Positions 1 to 28,441 of a stretch of 64,000 nucleotides of DNA are shown here, one piece after another. A model generated the notes under the pieces. The model ran no database searches, was not told where the DNA came from, and saw only the letters and a program-made list of their open reading frames with translations. The position numbers and the translations under genes are program-made. Position 1 is the first letter of the stretch; every line of letters starts with the position of its first letter. The stretch comes from Prostheceraeus crozeri. Lineage: Eukaryota; Platyhelminthes; Polycladida; Euryleptidae. The DNA lies in the NCBI GenBank assembly GCA_907163375.1, contig CAJQUW010007735.1, positions 47,501 through 111,500 of the forward strand, written 5' to 3'.

Positions 1-851
<851 letters not shown>

Positions 852-1681
852 AACTCAGAACTCAGAAAGTTTATTGACCAAATTTTGGTACAAACAGAGA
901 AAGTTATGTGGTGATGATAATTACTGTAACATAAAAAGAGATGAGATTTACAAAAAAATTAAGTGGATGAATGAACGAATGCGGCAACCACAACCAGGAA
1001 TGATGTCTGATTCACGATGAGGAATGATGTATATGAAGCACTTCAACGGATGTTGCGTTAGAATGAGTCTGAAAAGTTTCTGATGCACAATTAGAAATTC
1101 ACATTATGATATTATTAATGATATTATTTACAAAAATTTGAGAACGATGACATTGAGGCATGAGCATGAAATGATGACAACAAAATTACGATAGCGAGAA
1201 TGGTTATGATACATTTACAAAGGCATGAATTTCTCTCATCGCATGTTGAACATAATCATTATAGTATGCATGAGTAAATGAGCAGGAAGGATTGTCATAA
1301 ACGAATGAGGAGAGGAGGGAAATATATCTCAAAAGGATGATATGCATAGCAATTGTAATGATAAATACATGTTAATTTAAGAATTAGTAAATGTTATTAA
1401 TGTCTTATTTACCAATCACACTTCATCACAGCAGATTATTAACCCTATTATTAAATCGGAGGTTCGGTTATTAAAATCAAAAATTTTGTAAGTACAAGTA
1501 GTAGAACGTGATGTGTTCCAAGAGTCAAGAATGTAATATAGCATTCCTCTGGTGAAGCAAGAGAAACCCATGGGACAGATCACGTTCAAGAACAGAAATT
1601 CAGATGAATAATTTTACATACCTGGAATGATATGACAAAAGTTTGGTTAGTCAAATATGGAGCACGAGCGGTTGAAGTTTC

Positions 1682-1715
1682 CGACCTCCGATATGTAGGA
1701 ATGCTTGCAGAGTGA
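1682..1715 (-). promoter_or_regulatory. Initiator plus DPE-like promoter in the LINE A 3' UTR
   Basis: On the minus strand, TCACTCT (1709-1715) fits the initiator consensus with +1 at 1713. GGTCG lies exactly at +28 to +32 (1682-1686), the position of a downstream promoter element. About 60 nt further on is CAG|GTATGT, with the junction at 1622/1621, a splice-donor consensus. The same arrangement is found in LINEs B and C. Confidence 0.5.
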
Positions 1716-2267
1716 GACAATTGTTGCATCGTCTATCAGTATCAGTAAACATTAATCACTCGGCACTGTTTCTTATGTCCAAGGTTATGTGGATCGATCA
1801 TTAATTATTCATTTTATTGTTTCATAGATATTGAAGTCAGTACTTGCTAAAAATCGTAATGGAATGGGCTTGATAATACATTTATTAAATAAGCAGGTTG
1901 GCATGTCAAAGTAACTGCCCATTGTTTCTTATATATGTATGGTGCGTTATCGATGAATTCATTAATGGCATGCGTCTGTCCAACCTTTTTTGTGTTCAAA
2001 GTTGCATAGAAATCGAATGTAGTTGATCAATATGACAAGTTGCGTGCATTGATGAATTTGTAAGACAGATGGAAATCCAAATGTTAACGGAATCTATTGT
2101 TTCTCAAATACATGTGATTTCATAAGTTTATGTAATGATCATCATCACACATCTGTCAACTTTTCAGGGCTTCATAGAAATCGTATCATAAGCAGTTGAT
2201 CAACTCAATGGAGCAGTCATGATAATAAAACTGAAAACTGGACAGATTGATATAGTAGATGTTATCA

Positions 2268-3707
2268 TTATCGATTGTTCCTTATGTGCATTGCTTTGGC
2301 AATGAATTCATCGATGGCACATGCCTGTCTTGCCTTTAGCGTATTCATATTTTCATAGAAATCCGACCGATCACAATTACTTAGGAATGGAATCAATGCA
2401 AGTCGTTCAGTCATATATCGTGGACAAATTGATATGAAATGAAAAATGTCTCTATTTCATTCTTATCACAGAATTTGCAAATGAAATCGTTATGAGTAGT
2501 TCGGTTTTGATATGTGCCAGTTTCTGCTGCAAGAGTGTGATTACCAGTTCGAAGTTTCAGGATATTTTCAATCTTGATTTTATTGCTAACTAGATGCAAA
2601 TATTGCTTCGTCTCACATTGAAATCTACATAGTTCTAAATATCTTATTCCTTTGCTGCTATTTCTTGCGCTGTTAATCCAGTCTTTCCTGAAATATTCAA
2701 ATAAAACGGTGTTGATAACAGTTTTTGGCTTTTTATCATTATAATCAAAGTTTTGTAGCTGTTGTAATTGAGTCTTTTCCATCAGTTTAACTATCCTGTC
2801 ACACCATGTATTGCGGAATAATTTCAAATTTAAGTTGGCATTTATAGCCTTAAAAATTCGTGTAATCAGCCTATGATTATTTTCATCTTCCTTTAACTTC
2901 ATGTAATAATTAAAAGCTGATTTATAGTAATGGAATTCCAAGGGTTTTATGCCGAATTCACCGATTATGCAATAGTTTGGTGTCGTGATTCTTAAATGGT
3001 GAAATTTTTTATAGAATTGCATAATAATTTTATTCGGATCATTCAAATTTCTATCAAAATATAATTCACCACCATATTTCATTTTCGATAGTGTCAACAT
3101 TTCAAATGTTTCATTTAATATCTTCGCGTCAACAGTTACAAATTCTTTCAGAGTTTTGGCAGTTATGTATGATGATAGTTTTCCTTTCTTAGTGACTTCT
3201 TCAATTTGCTTTCTGTCGCTTTTTGCGATCCAAACACCTAAGTATTTATATTCTTCTACTACTTGAATCGGTGTTATAGCATCATCATCCTTCAGTAATA
3301 ACTCCCTAAAAATGTTTGTTTCATTGTATATCATAATTTTAGTTTTTTCATAGTTTATTGTTAGACCGTTTTCATTACAAAATGTTCTCATGTATTCCAG
3401 CTGTCTGATCAATCCATGTTGGGATTTGCTCAATAATACCAGATCATCAGCATATACTAGTGATGCTAATTTAATATCAATTATTTCAACTGGTTCAATG
3501 TTTTTCATATTTGCGTCAAATTTACAGAGCAAATCATTAATATAAAGACAAAATAATATTGGTGATAAACTGTCTCCCTGTGGAATTCCATTATTTAATC
3601 TAAATTCTCCACTTTCTTTTCCATCAAATAATATTTTGTATTTTTTATTATTTATTATATTTTCCATTAAGGACAAATAGTCGCCTTTCGGTATAATAGC
3701 TCTTAAT
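2268..3707 (-). pseudogene. LINE A ORF2 C-terminal fragment (reverse transcriptase)
   Basis: The fragment begins inside the reverse transcriptase domain and keeps motif B (GIPQGDSLSP), the catalytic YADD and the long C-terminal region. The endonuclease and the N-terminal part of the RT are missing because of the 5' truncation. Compared with LINE C, one base is missing near position 2449. This shifts the frame just after the first two cysteines of the C-terminal C-x2-C-x9-H-x4-C knuckle, so this copy cannot make the intact C-terminus. It is a dead copy and no longer encodes a usable enzyme. Confidence 0.9.
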
Positions 3708-18014
<14,307 letters not shown>

Positions 18015-18779
18015 AACTCAGAACTCAGAACTCAGAATGTTTATTGACCAACTTGGTACAAACATGAGATAAAAAAATGCATATACAAAAAAAAAAATAG
18101 AAAAGATGAAGTACACATGAATGAATGAATGCGGCAACAGCGATTGATGGAAATGAGGATGGTATAAGCGTTCGGAGGTAAGATGACAGCGGTGATCACA
18201 AGTGTTCTTCGGTGGGCGCATGATGTCTGAAAAACTCTTCAAAGTTCTTGAGTGATGACTGGGACTATTTACAGGTTTGATATTTATATGAGGACGATAA
18301 CGTGATAAGTTAATGCATGAGAAGAATATGAAGATATAGCATATGAGAAAACATTTCATAGATAAATGAGAAGAGGAGACTCAATATTCATGTATCATAT
18401 CATGTCATGTAATTATATGATCGGGATTGATGATTAATTAAGTTTTAGTAAATCATTTATTTGCACATCACACCATCGCAGCAGATTATTTACCTATAGC
18501 CTTATTATTTGATCGGAGATGCGGTCGGTTATTGATGTCAAAGTAGGTTTATATTAGAATAAAATGTGGTTAAACATGATGCATTTTAGGACTTTATCAA
18601 ATGATAAATCAACTATCCAAATGGTGCAGTCTTAAGTGAATAGCATTGAAGAAAAAAGAATTCCTCAATGCTTAAGAAACCCAAGACCGCAAATACCGTG
18701 GCCACTAATAGATCACACGTTAGAAACGAAAGAGCATCACGTCTAAACACAAAATCATAAGAAATATCCCAACTCTTAC

Positions 18780-18866
18780 CTGAAATGGTGCAAGGAATGT
18801 TGAAATTAGAGAAATTCACGATTGAGATTTTACCGATCGACCTCCGATATTCAGTATCGATAGCAG
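18780..18866 (-). repeat. LINE B terminal-type repeat, 3' UTR copy (putative exon 1)
   Basis: This 87-bp segment is identical to 23980-24066, the element's 5' UTR. On the minus strand it ends in TTTCAG and is followed directly by GTAAGAGT, a near-perfect splice donor. It begins three to four bases after an initiator-like TCACT. In the 5' copy the same segment is instead followed by the ORF1 start region. The repeat boundary falls exactly on the CAG|GT junction. Confidence 0.9.
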
Positions 18867-18871
18867 AGTGA
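18838..18871 (-). promoter_or_regulatory. Initiator plus DPE-like promoter in the LINE B 3' UTR
   Basis: On the minus strand, TCACTCT (18865-18871) gives +1 at 18869, and GGTCG occupies +28 to +32 (18838-18842). LINEs A and C keep the same motifs at the same spacing, while most bases between differ. The 5' copy of the segment has the DPE but lacks the initiator, because the element starts at about +4. Confidence 0.5.
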
Positions 18872-19468
18872 AACATTTGCTGTGCATAGTGCATCAATGT
18901 CAATATGAGTATTAATCATTTGCTATTGTTTTGCCGTTCACCGTTACGTTGATATATCAAGAAAAATGCGCTGCCTATTGTCAAAATAAGCGGACAGCTA
19001 TAACTTCATAGAAATCTGATCGAGTTTAATCATTCACAAATTTGGTGAAACTATTATCAAATAGATGAGGAATTTGTTATCTATTGTTTCTACTAACCAT
19101 CAGTTAGTCAATGAATTCATCAATAGTTTTGATTTCTTAACTGTAAGTCCTTCAATATTTGCGTGATCAAATGCAATTTTCTAGTAATAGAAGCAGCCTA
19201 TTTCTTTCAGCTGAATCGCGAAACAATTGATATGTAGCGATGCAGTTTTCACTTAATTTTTAGTGCATTTGTGAGACCATAGCACTCTATGACATAGTTC
19301 AGTCTACGAAGAAAAAGAAATTTAATTCGATTTACTGTTGTTGAATTACGAACCAATTGATAAGTTATGACAGGGTTCTTTTGTCTGTCATAGAAATCGG
19401 ATCGAATGCAATAATTCAAGACTAGGAAAGATCAATCTCTTATCATGTCAAAATTAGTATAGAATATA

Positions 19469-22400
19469 TTATCTATTGTTTCTACATTGCATCGCTTTAT
19501 CAATGAATTCATCAATTGCTTTGATTTGTCCTATCTTTAATGTATTCATAATTTCATAGAAATCTGATCGTGTACAGTCTGCTAGGAACGGAATCAGCAT
19601 TCTTCTTTCTGCGTTGTATCGCGAACAAATTGATACAAAATGATAGATATCTTCCGTCACATCATTTTCACATAATTTGCAAGTAAAGTCATCATGAGTG
19701 CTTCGATTTTGATATGTTCCAACTTCAGCTGCGAGAGTGTGATTTCCAGTTCGCAACTTAAGGATATTATCAGTTTTTATTTTTTCATCAACTAGACATA
19801 GATATTGTTTCATATCGGATTGGAATCTACAGAGCTCTAAGTATCTTAGTCCTTTGTTGCTATTCTTTGCACTATTTATCCATTCACTTCGGAAATATTC
19901 AGTTAGACGATTGTTAACAACAGTTTTATATCTTTTGTCGTAAATGTCAATATTCTGTAACTTTTGTAAATGGATTTTCTCCATAAGTTTGAGTATTCTG
20001 TTACACCATGTGTTATGGAATAATTTTTTATCAATGCTGTGATTTATCCTGTTAAATAAACGTGTAACTAGACTTTGATTAGTTTTAGTTTTCAACTTAA
20101 GATAATAATTCAAGGCTGATTTGTAACAATGAAATTCCATAGGTTTTACATCAAATTCGCCAATAATGCAGTAGTTCGGTGTAGTGATTCTTAGGTGATG
20201 AAATTTTTTGTAGAACTGCATAATTATTTTATTTGGATCATTTAAATTTCTATCAAAATAGAACTCACAACCATATTTCATTTTTGATAAGGTTAGCATT
20301 TCAAAAGTTTCATTTAGAATTTTTGAGTTGATATTTCCAAATTCTTTCAGTGTTTTAGCAGTCAAATATGATGATGCTCGTCCTTTCTTTGTGATCTCTT
20401 CAATATGCTTTCTGTCAGTTTTAGCTATCCAGATACCTAAATATTTGTATTCTTCTACTATTTCGATAGATGTTGTGGTATCATCATCATTTTTTAGCAT
20501 GAGCTCTTTAAAGTTTTCTTTCTCATTATGAATCATGATTTTAGTTTTGTTGTAGTTGATGGTAAGTCCATTTTCATTACAAAAAGTTTTCATGTGTTTG
20601 ATTTGCTTGATTAATCCTTGTTGAGATTCACTAAATAAAACAATATCATCGGCATAGACTAATGAGGCAAGCTTTATATCAACTATTTTAATTGGGTCGA
20701 TATTATTTATGTTTTTATGTAGTTCTATCAAAAAAATCATTTATATATAGACAAAATAAAGTTGGCGATAAACTATCTCCCTGTGGAATTCCATTTTCTA
20801 ATATAAATTCTTCACTTTCGGCTCCATTAAGCAAAATTTTGTATTTCTTCTTATCTATAACATTTTCCATCAAAGAAAGATAATGACCATTAGGAATGAT
20901 GCCTCTTAATTTATTGATCAAACGATATTTTGGGATTGAATCGAAAGCCTTTGATAGATCAATGAAGCAAATGTATAATTGCTTTTTACTGTTTTTATAG
21001 ATTTGTATGATTTCTTTTAGCATCCAGATATTGTCTAAGGTAGAATTTTCTTTCCGAAATCCTGTTTGACATTCATGAATTAATCCATGTCTGTCAATCC
21101 AAGTATTCAGTCTGTCATTTAATATTTTTGTAAGCACTTTCTCAACACAGGAAGACAAATTTAGACATCGGTATGAGTTACTATTGTTTTTATCTCCTTT
21201 TTTGTATATAGGTATCATCCAACTTAATTCCCATGGAGTGCTTTTATCTTGAAAAATGCTGTTATAGAGTATTTCCAATATCTGGATTTGGCTGGGGTTA
21301 TTTTTGAATATTTCGTATACAACATGATCTGGACCACTTGATTTCATATTTTTCGTTGATTTTATTGCTTTTTTTTCGATTTCTTCGACTGTGATTCTGT
21401 TATCTAAAAAATTTTCTTCAGTTATCACAGGTAAATTGAAAGAGTTAGGTTGATTTTTTTTAACTACGTTTGAGATGCTCAATTGAAAATCTTTAACTTT
21501 AGTAACATCCTTAAAATTTTCTGCACTTAGTTTAGTGTCTATTTTTTTGTTTTTTTCCAGGTCTATTTTTATTTATTAGTTCCCAATATCTTTTGGAATC
21601 ATTATTTAATTTTGCTTTTTGTAACTCTTCTAATTTTGTTTTTTGTAGTTTTCTTTTTTCTAGTTTCAGAGTTTTATTAAATTGTCTCTTTTTTTCTAAT
21701 AAAGAGGTTAGGTTTTCTTCAGTTTGGTTATATTTGTACACATCAATTGCATTTTTATAATTTTTTTCGAAGATATCTAGTATCTTTTGAGTATTTAGCT
21801 TGTTTTTTTAAATCCATTTTCTGGTAAATCTCCTTACTTGTGTTAACTAATTCATGATACAAATCTTTTGTATTTAACTTTTTTTTATTTATCTTTTCTG
21901 CAAGTTCTACACTTTTTGCAAATACGACTTCTTGATATTCATAGGAATTAGAATTAAACATCATTTTGAATGGTCTTACATTCTTATACATGGTGCGACT
22001 ACAATTTTTATTATGCATTTTTGATTCTGATTTTATATTCAAGTTTATGTCTATCTTCAATGGTCTATGGTCCGTAAATAGCTTAGGTTCAAGTATTTCA
22101 AAGGCTTTCAATTTTCCTATCATAGATCCTGATAAGATTAGATAGTCAACAACTGATTTATAGTTCCTACCATTTTGGATTTTACAAAATGTATGTGCGC
22201 CTTCTTCATATCTGCCATTAGCTATGACAAGAGATGTTTCATTGCAGAATTCTATCAATTCTCTACCTTGTTTATTTATTACTGAATCGTCTGATATTCT
22301 AATGGGGAGATCCATATGTTCGTTGTCATTTACTATACCAGTTCTACTATTAAGGTCTCCCAACATTAGTATGTTCTTCATTTTGTATTTTTTAATATAA

Positions 22401-22870
22401 TCTTTTATTCTATCAAAGTAATATTTATCAGCATATTTCGAATCTCTGCTTTCTCTGTAGCAAAGTATCAGAAAGATTTCCTTCATATCTTTCCATTTAT
22501 TGTTAGCAATTTTAACTATTAATGTATCCCCGTTTTCGGTAATTACCTTTTCGATACTTTGTTGGTTTATATCATTTCTATAATATAATCTAGCTCCTTT
22601 AATTGGTCTTCCAAAATTATTTTTATCTTTGCTTATCGTTTCGATTATACCATATCGATTTAATGAGAGAGAAATATTGTTCGACTCATTTTCAATTAAG
22701 TGTGTCTCTGTAAAACATATGAGATCAACACAATTTATATCTTTCATCATGTCAGAATCTTGAAGCTTATCTCCATTTAAGCCATTAATGTTAACGTGAT
22801 ATATTTTCAATGTTTCATAGTTAGGATCGCTCACTTTTTCGGTATTTTCCGTCTCCTCTCCTCGTTCATC
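19469..22870 (-). pseudogene. LINE B ORF2: endonuclease / reverse transcriptase, frameshifted
   Basis: The sense order is an N-terminal FNIDERGEE peptide (shared with LINE C), an APE-type endonuclease (VNINGLN, TETHL, GDLNSR, TDHRPL), a linker, a reverse transcriptase (FIDLSKAFDS, NGIPQGDSLSP, YADD) and a C-terminal Cys-His knuckle. The enzyme would nick the target and copy the element's RNA in the nucleus. The frame changes three times: at the A7/T7 run 21761-21767, within the paired T7 runs 21542-21556, and at the A7 run 20730-20736. Each has one base more than the frame of LINE C requires. All catalytic motifs survive. Either slippage or a sequencing error in homopolymers could explain this. 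Confidence 0.88.
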
Positions 22871-22874
22871 TATG

Positions 22875-23978
22875 TTAAAATAAAGGTGGCACTGAATAAG
22901 TGTTCGTGTTGGGGTACATCATACTTGGTTGAGGCACAGGTTGATAATTCACAGATGAGAAGTGTTGCTGTTGTTGAGGATAATTGAGCTGGTATTGACC
23001 ATACGGCGGAAGTTGATGAGGTGCTGGTCCATGATATTGGGGTCTCACTCTTGTTCGATAAAATCCTCCATTATTGTTTCCATTCCATCTTTGTCTTGGT
23101 CTCCTCGCATTGTAGCAGTTTCTCGCAATATGGCCAGGTCGAGAACATACATAGCAGATAGGAGGTGGTCTTCTTTGATTGTTGCGGTTATAGGTTCCAT
23201 TACGATGATATATTGCCGTTGGTGGTGGTGGTGGTGGAGGTGGAACTGTTGGTTGTGGTGTTGGTTGGAACTGCTGTTGCTTTTGGTGACGCTGCTTCTC
23301 GCTCATCGAATGTCTGATGTCGTCGAGTAAGTGTTTTAGGACAGTCATTTCACTTCTTGTCTCCTCTTTGTGCTTTTGGAACATATGCCGTAGGTCATCA
23401 TCATTGCTGTTGTCGTTGTGGCTTGGCCTGCTCTGGTGGTCTTTTTCTTCGTATTGGGTTAATTGGTCTTGTAGGACTGTCAAAGAAAGCGCCATATCAT
23501 CGTTTGATCTCTGTAGGGCTCGAGCTTCTTCATTAAGGGTCTCAATCTGCTCCTTCAGAGTGTTTCTCTCTTCTATCACCTTGCTTAAATTGTGAGTTAA
23601 GTCCAAGATTTCTCCGTCCTTTAATTCTAATCGCTTTTTGTAATCGTCCAGAAGAGCAGATTTACCATCAAACTTTGACATTTTCTCCTTCACGATGGTC
23701 AGTTCGGCTGGATGCATTTGCTGGACGCACTCTGCACAAGCATATTTTCGGTGGTAAAGATTTTCTTTGTAATATTTTACTAGCTCATACTCAGGGAGGT
23801 CGGTACACACAAAGTGCCAAAATGTGTCGCACTTTCTGCATTGTAATCCGTCCTGTGATGTGGATTGTTGGCATTTCTTGCACATATTCTGTACATTGGC
23901 GATAAAGCTGGACGATGGGGATGTTGGCTGATTTACAACCGGTGTTGGTGTTAGAGTTGCTGTCGCCGCATTCATCAT
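22875..23978 (-). CDS. LINE B ORF1: PHD-like finger, coiled coil, CCHC nucleic-acid-binding protein
   Basis: About 367 residues from the ATG at 23978; a possible extension to 23993 would rely on a TTG start. Near the N-terminus lies a C-x2-C, C-x2-C, H-x2-C, C-x2-C pattern like a PHD finger, which may bind chromatin or partner proteins. The middle is charged and heptad-like (coiled coil, likely oligomerisation). The C-terminal part has CYVCSRPGHIARNCY, a retroviral-type CCHC knuckle that would bind the element's RNA, then a Gln/Pro/Tyr-rich tail. It ends in a TAA overlapping the ORF2 frame. The frame is fully open, unlike ORF2. Its role as the RNP protein is inferred from LINE biology. Confidence 0.88.
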   Translation of the reverse strand: MMNAATATLTPTPVVNQPTSPSSSFIANVQNMCKKCQQSTSQDGLQCRKCDTFWHFVCTDLPEYELVKYYKENLYHRKYACAECVQQMHPAELTIVKEKMSKFDGKSALLDDYKKRLELKDGEILDLTHNLSKVIEERNTLKEQIETLNEEARALQRSNDDMALSLTVLQDQLTQYEEKDHQSRPSHNDNSNDDDLRHMFQKHKEETRSEMTVLKHLLDDIRHSMSEKQRHQKQQQFQPTPQPTVPPPPPPPPTAIYHRNGTYNRNNQRRPPPICYVCSRPGHIARNCYNARRPRQRWNGNNNGGFYRTRVRPQYHGPAPHQLPPYGQYQLNYPQQQQHFSSVNYQPVPQPSMMYPNTNTYSVPPLF

Positions 23979-23979
23979 T

Positions 23980-24064
23980 CTGAAATGGTGCAAGGAATGT
24001 TGAAATTAGAGAAATTCACGATTGAGATTTTACCGATCGACCTCCGATATTCAGTATCGATAGC

Positions 24065-24066
<2 letters not shown>
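23980..24066 (-). repeat. LINE B 5' UTR, identical to a segment of its 3' UTR
   Basis: This 87-bp segment is identical to 18780-18866 and forms essentially the entire 5' UTR. On the minus strand it starts directly after (GA)n and ends in a pyrimidine-rich stretch with a branch-point-like CTAAT and a final TTTCAG, followed by AATGATG at the start of ORF1. It therefore looks like a 3' splice acceptor, while the 3' UTR copy looks like a 5' donor. Confidence 0.88.
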
Positions 24067-26175
<2,109 letters not shown>

Positions 26176-26295
26176 CGTCCTCTCTAAAATCTTCCGTCAA
26201 TTTCCTCTTTCTTTCCTCATCTTCTTCTCCTTCCACTCTCCTTCCCTATCTTCCTTCTAGGTCTGCCGATTTCTTCTCTCACAACATAATTTTCC

Positions 26296-26617
26296 TTTTG
26301 TAATTAATTTTCAATTTATTTCACGCATTCCTATTCCAAACAAAATCTTGGTCCTTTTGTAAAGTAATCTTCAATTTATTTTCACACTTCCCATTTCAAT
26401 AATTGTTTAATGAGCCGCTTCTCCTAGCCTCTTGAATTTTGGTCCTTTTGTAAATAATCTTCAATTTATTTTTACGCATTCCTATGTCAATAATTGCTTA
26501 ATGAGCCGCTTCTCCTAGCCTCTTGAATCTTGGTCCTTTTGTAAGTAATCTTCAATTTATTTTTACGCATTCCTATTTCAATAATTGTTTAATGAGCCGC
26601 TTCTCCTAGCCTCTTGA
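26296..26617 (+). repeat. Minisatellite in the PLE 3' UTR, upstream copy
   Basis: A unit of about 90 bp is repeated roughly three and a half times. Each full unit has TTGGTCCTTTTGTAA, TTCAATTTATTTT, a TAATGAGCCGCTTCTCCTAG block and CCTCTTGA. The first unit is degenerate. It lies between the GIY-YIG stop codon and the hammerhead motif. Confidence 0.85.
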
Positions 26618-26869
26618 CTTCACGTCTTCTTCTTTGAGTTTGTTTACTAAATCTCTTGACGACTCTGTTTTCTTAACTCGTTCACGCCTTTTGTTCAGCG
26701 TTTCCTTTCATCTGCCCCTCAAAAACTTAGCTCCACACTCAATTCCTGCTCAACTCCACTTGTCATTGTATTCAACGCCCAGTGCTATTGTCAATTTCTC
26801 CTATTGTCCAATTAGTCTCCCACCCTTACTTATGTGAATTTTTCTTTGCATTAACATCATTTTTGTATC

Positions 26870-26906
26870 TTGAGCTGATGAAGCATTACGCGAAACCGGT
26901 CCTCAA
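26870..26906 (+). ncRNA. Hammerhead ribozyme motif, upstream PLE copy
   Basis: The conserved core is present in order: CTGATGA (26875-26881), a short stem II region, GAAA (26892-26895), a CCGG palindrome as minimal stem III, and the cleavage triplet GTC (26899-26901). Stem I is formed by TTGAG (26870-26874) and CTCAA (26902-26906), fully complementary. A two-base stem III is typical of PLE hammerheads, which are thought to act as dimers. Stem II is short (GC/GC) and the first base after CTGATGA is unpaired. Confidence 0.75.
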
Positions 26907-27061
26907 TTACATTTACTCCATCAAACTGCTGCTGAATTTTTGATTTTTGATTTTGAAAGGACGTCAGAGCGAGCGACTCAGGCTCTTGCCTCTCACTCTC
27001 CCTCTCTCTCCTCAACCTGTCCAGTGCCTTTCGTCCTTGAATTACTTTCATCTAATTCAGC

Positions 27062-28441
27062 ATGCGTCGCACAATCCTACCTACACCAAATCGCAACTCC
27101 TCAATAACCAACTCCCGGAGATTCCGCAACCATCATAACGGCCGCTGCTTTCAATCTTCCCAACCCCTCACAGGAGGTTTCTCCAGAACACCGCGCTCTG
27201 CCAATTCAAAGCTGGACCAAGCTCCTCCACTGTCGTCGAACTCAATCCCTGCGCAGTACTTTGAAATCACTCGAGCACATTTCTCCATCATCAAGTGTAT
27301 GCATCATTCGTCCCATCTCCGAATGCACAAACCAAAGACTCTTCTGAAGCAAGCTAAAGTTTTGAGTGAACTCCTCCATCCTGCTTTCCCTTCTGAGTCC
27401 TTCAGAAGAAAAGCTGCTCGAATTGCTGACACATGGCTCTCCCAAGCTACAGAGGGTCTGACTGACCACTACTTGGAGGTCAAGTCCTGTGCACTTGACA
27501 AGATCCGGACTACTGCAATTCCAATCGAGGTCCTCGACAACTCGATCTCAATGGTCACTAAATGGGCTAAGAGGCAGCTGGGAAGAAAACTTCATCCAGA
27601 CGTCCTCTCTTCTTCTATCGCTGAAATCCGCACCAATCAAATCATCGCCCTCAGCGTGCCAAGCCCACACCACCTCAACCCTCCTCCTACCAATGATCCC
27701 CCTCTACAAACCGCTTCGATCTCAACTTCAACACAAACCACCTCTACCTCTACATGTACACAAACTTTGGATCCCACTCCTACGACGGAGCCTCCCTCGA
27801 TCTGCTCACCTCCGGTCTTTTCCACTACAACCCTCCCAGATACTCCTCTACCTCAACGACCGAATAGAGGAAGAAAACGCGCACGATCCTCTCCGTCCGC
27901 TCCACGTCAACTAAGCCTCTTCGGCAAGAAAATCGACTCTCCAGCCGCACCATCACAACCTTCTGACACCATATCTAATTGGCAAGAAAACGTCGTTGCT
28001 GGCGATAGCAATCTTCGAGACTTCAATTTTTCCAACACCACCGTTATCGCTCACAACAACGGCAAACTTTGGCATTTCAAGACATTTCTTTCTTCGATCA
28101 CCACACCAGATCCTGACGTCAGACGCTTCGCAATTTGCCTAAGCACCCTCGACAAGGACAACGTACTCATCTCTACCTCCACAACTCTTAAAGGCGTCTT
28201 AGGCGCAGCCCGTCGTGTTTTCCCGAACGCCAAACTCCTTGTCCAACTGGCTGGTATTGACTCAACCTTTTCAAGTCAGCAGATCTCAAATCTACAGGAT
28301 CTCAATGCCTTCGTCATCAACAAGGCACCCTCCTCATGCGTCCATGTCCCAACGGCTTCAAATTTCAAGCAGGTTCGCGGCTCGTGGAACGAGGATAGTC
28401 GCCAACAAATCCTTGATTCTCTCAAGACTTTTTTAGCCTAA
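27062..28441 (+). CDS. PLE ORF1 protein with an SGNH-like C-terminal region
   Basis: 459 residues from an ATG. The N-terminal 60 residues are basic and serine-rich. Residues 60-200 are probably helical. Residues 200-265 are a Thr/Ser/Pro-rich linker, and residues 266-275 (RPNRGRKRAR) look like a nuclear localisation signal. The C-terminal 150 residues contain VVAGDSNLRDF (312-321), hydrophobic strands AICLSTLDKDN and KLLVQLAG, and a final amphipathic helix. The pattern recalls SGNH/GDSL hydrolases, which occur in ORF1 of some CR1 and L2 LINEs; a clear C-terminal D-x2-H pair is not visible. The stop at 28439 directly follows a slippery heptamer leading into the ORF2 frame. I do not know its biochemical role. 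An RNA-binding or particle-forming role is only inferred from its position. Confidence 0.75.
   Translation: MRRTILPTPNRNSSITNSRRFRNHHNGRCFQSSQPLTGGFSRTPRSANSKLDQAPPLSSNSIPAQYFEITRAHFSIIKCMHHSSHLRMHKPKTLLKQAKVLSELLHPAFPSESFRRKAARIADTWLSQATEGLTDHYLEVKSCALDKIRTTAIPIEVLDNSISMVTKWAKRQLGRKLHPDVLSSSIAEIRTNQIIALSVPSPHHLNPPPTNDPPLQTASISTSTQTTSTSTCTQTLDPTPTTEPPSICSPPVFSTTTLPDTPLPQRPNRGRKRARSSPSAPRQLSLFGKKIDSPAAPSQPSDTISNWQENVVAGDSNLRDFNFSNTTVIAHNNGKLWHFKTFLSSITTPDPDVRRFAICLSTLDKDNVLISTSTTLKGVLGAARRVFPNAKLLVQLAGIDSTFSSQQISNLQDLNAFVINKAPSSCVHVPTASNFKQVRGSWNEDSRQQILDSLKTFLA

Noticed and set aside
23317-23905. Plus-strand frames opposite LINE B ORF1
   Set aside because: Antisense shadows of a real minus-strand protein with PHD-like and CCHC motifs.
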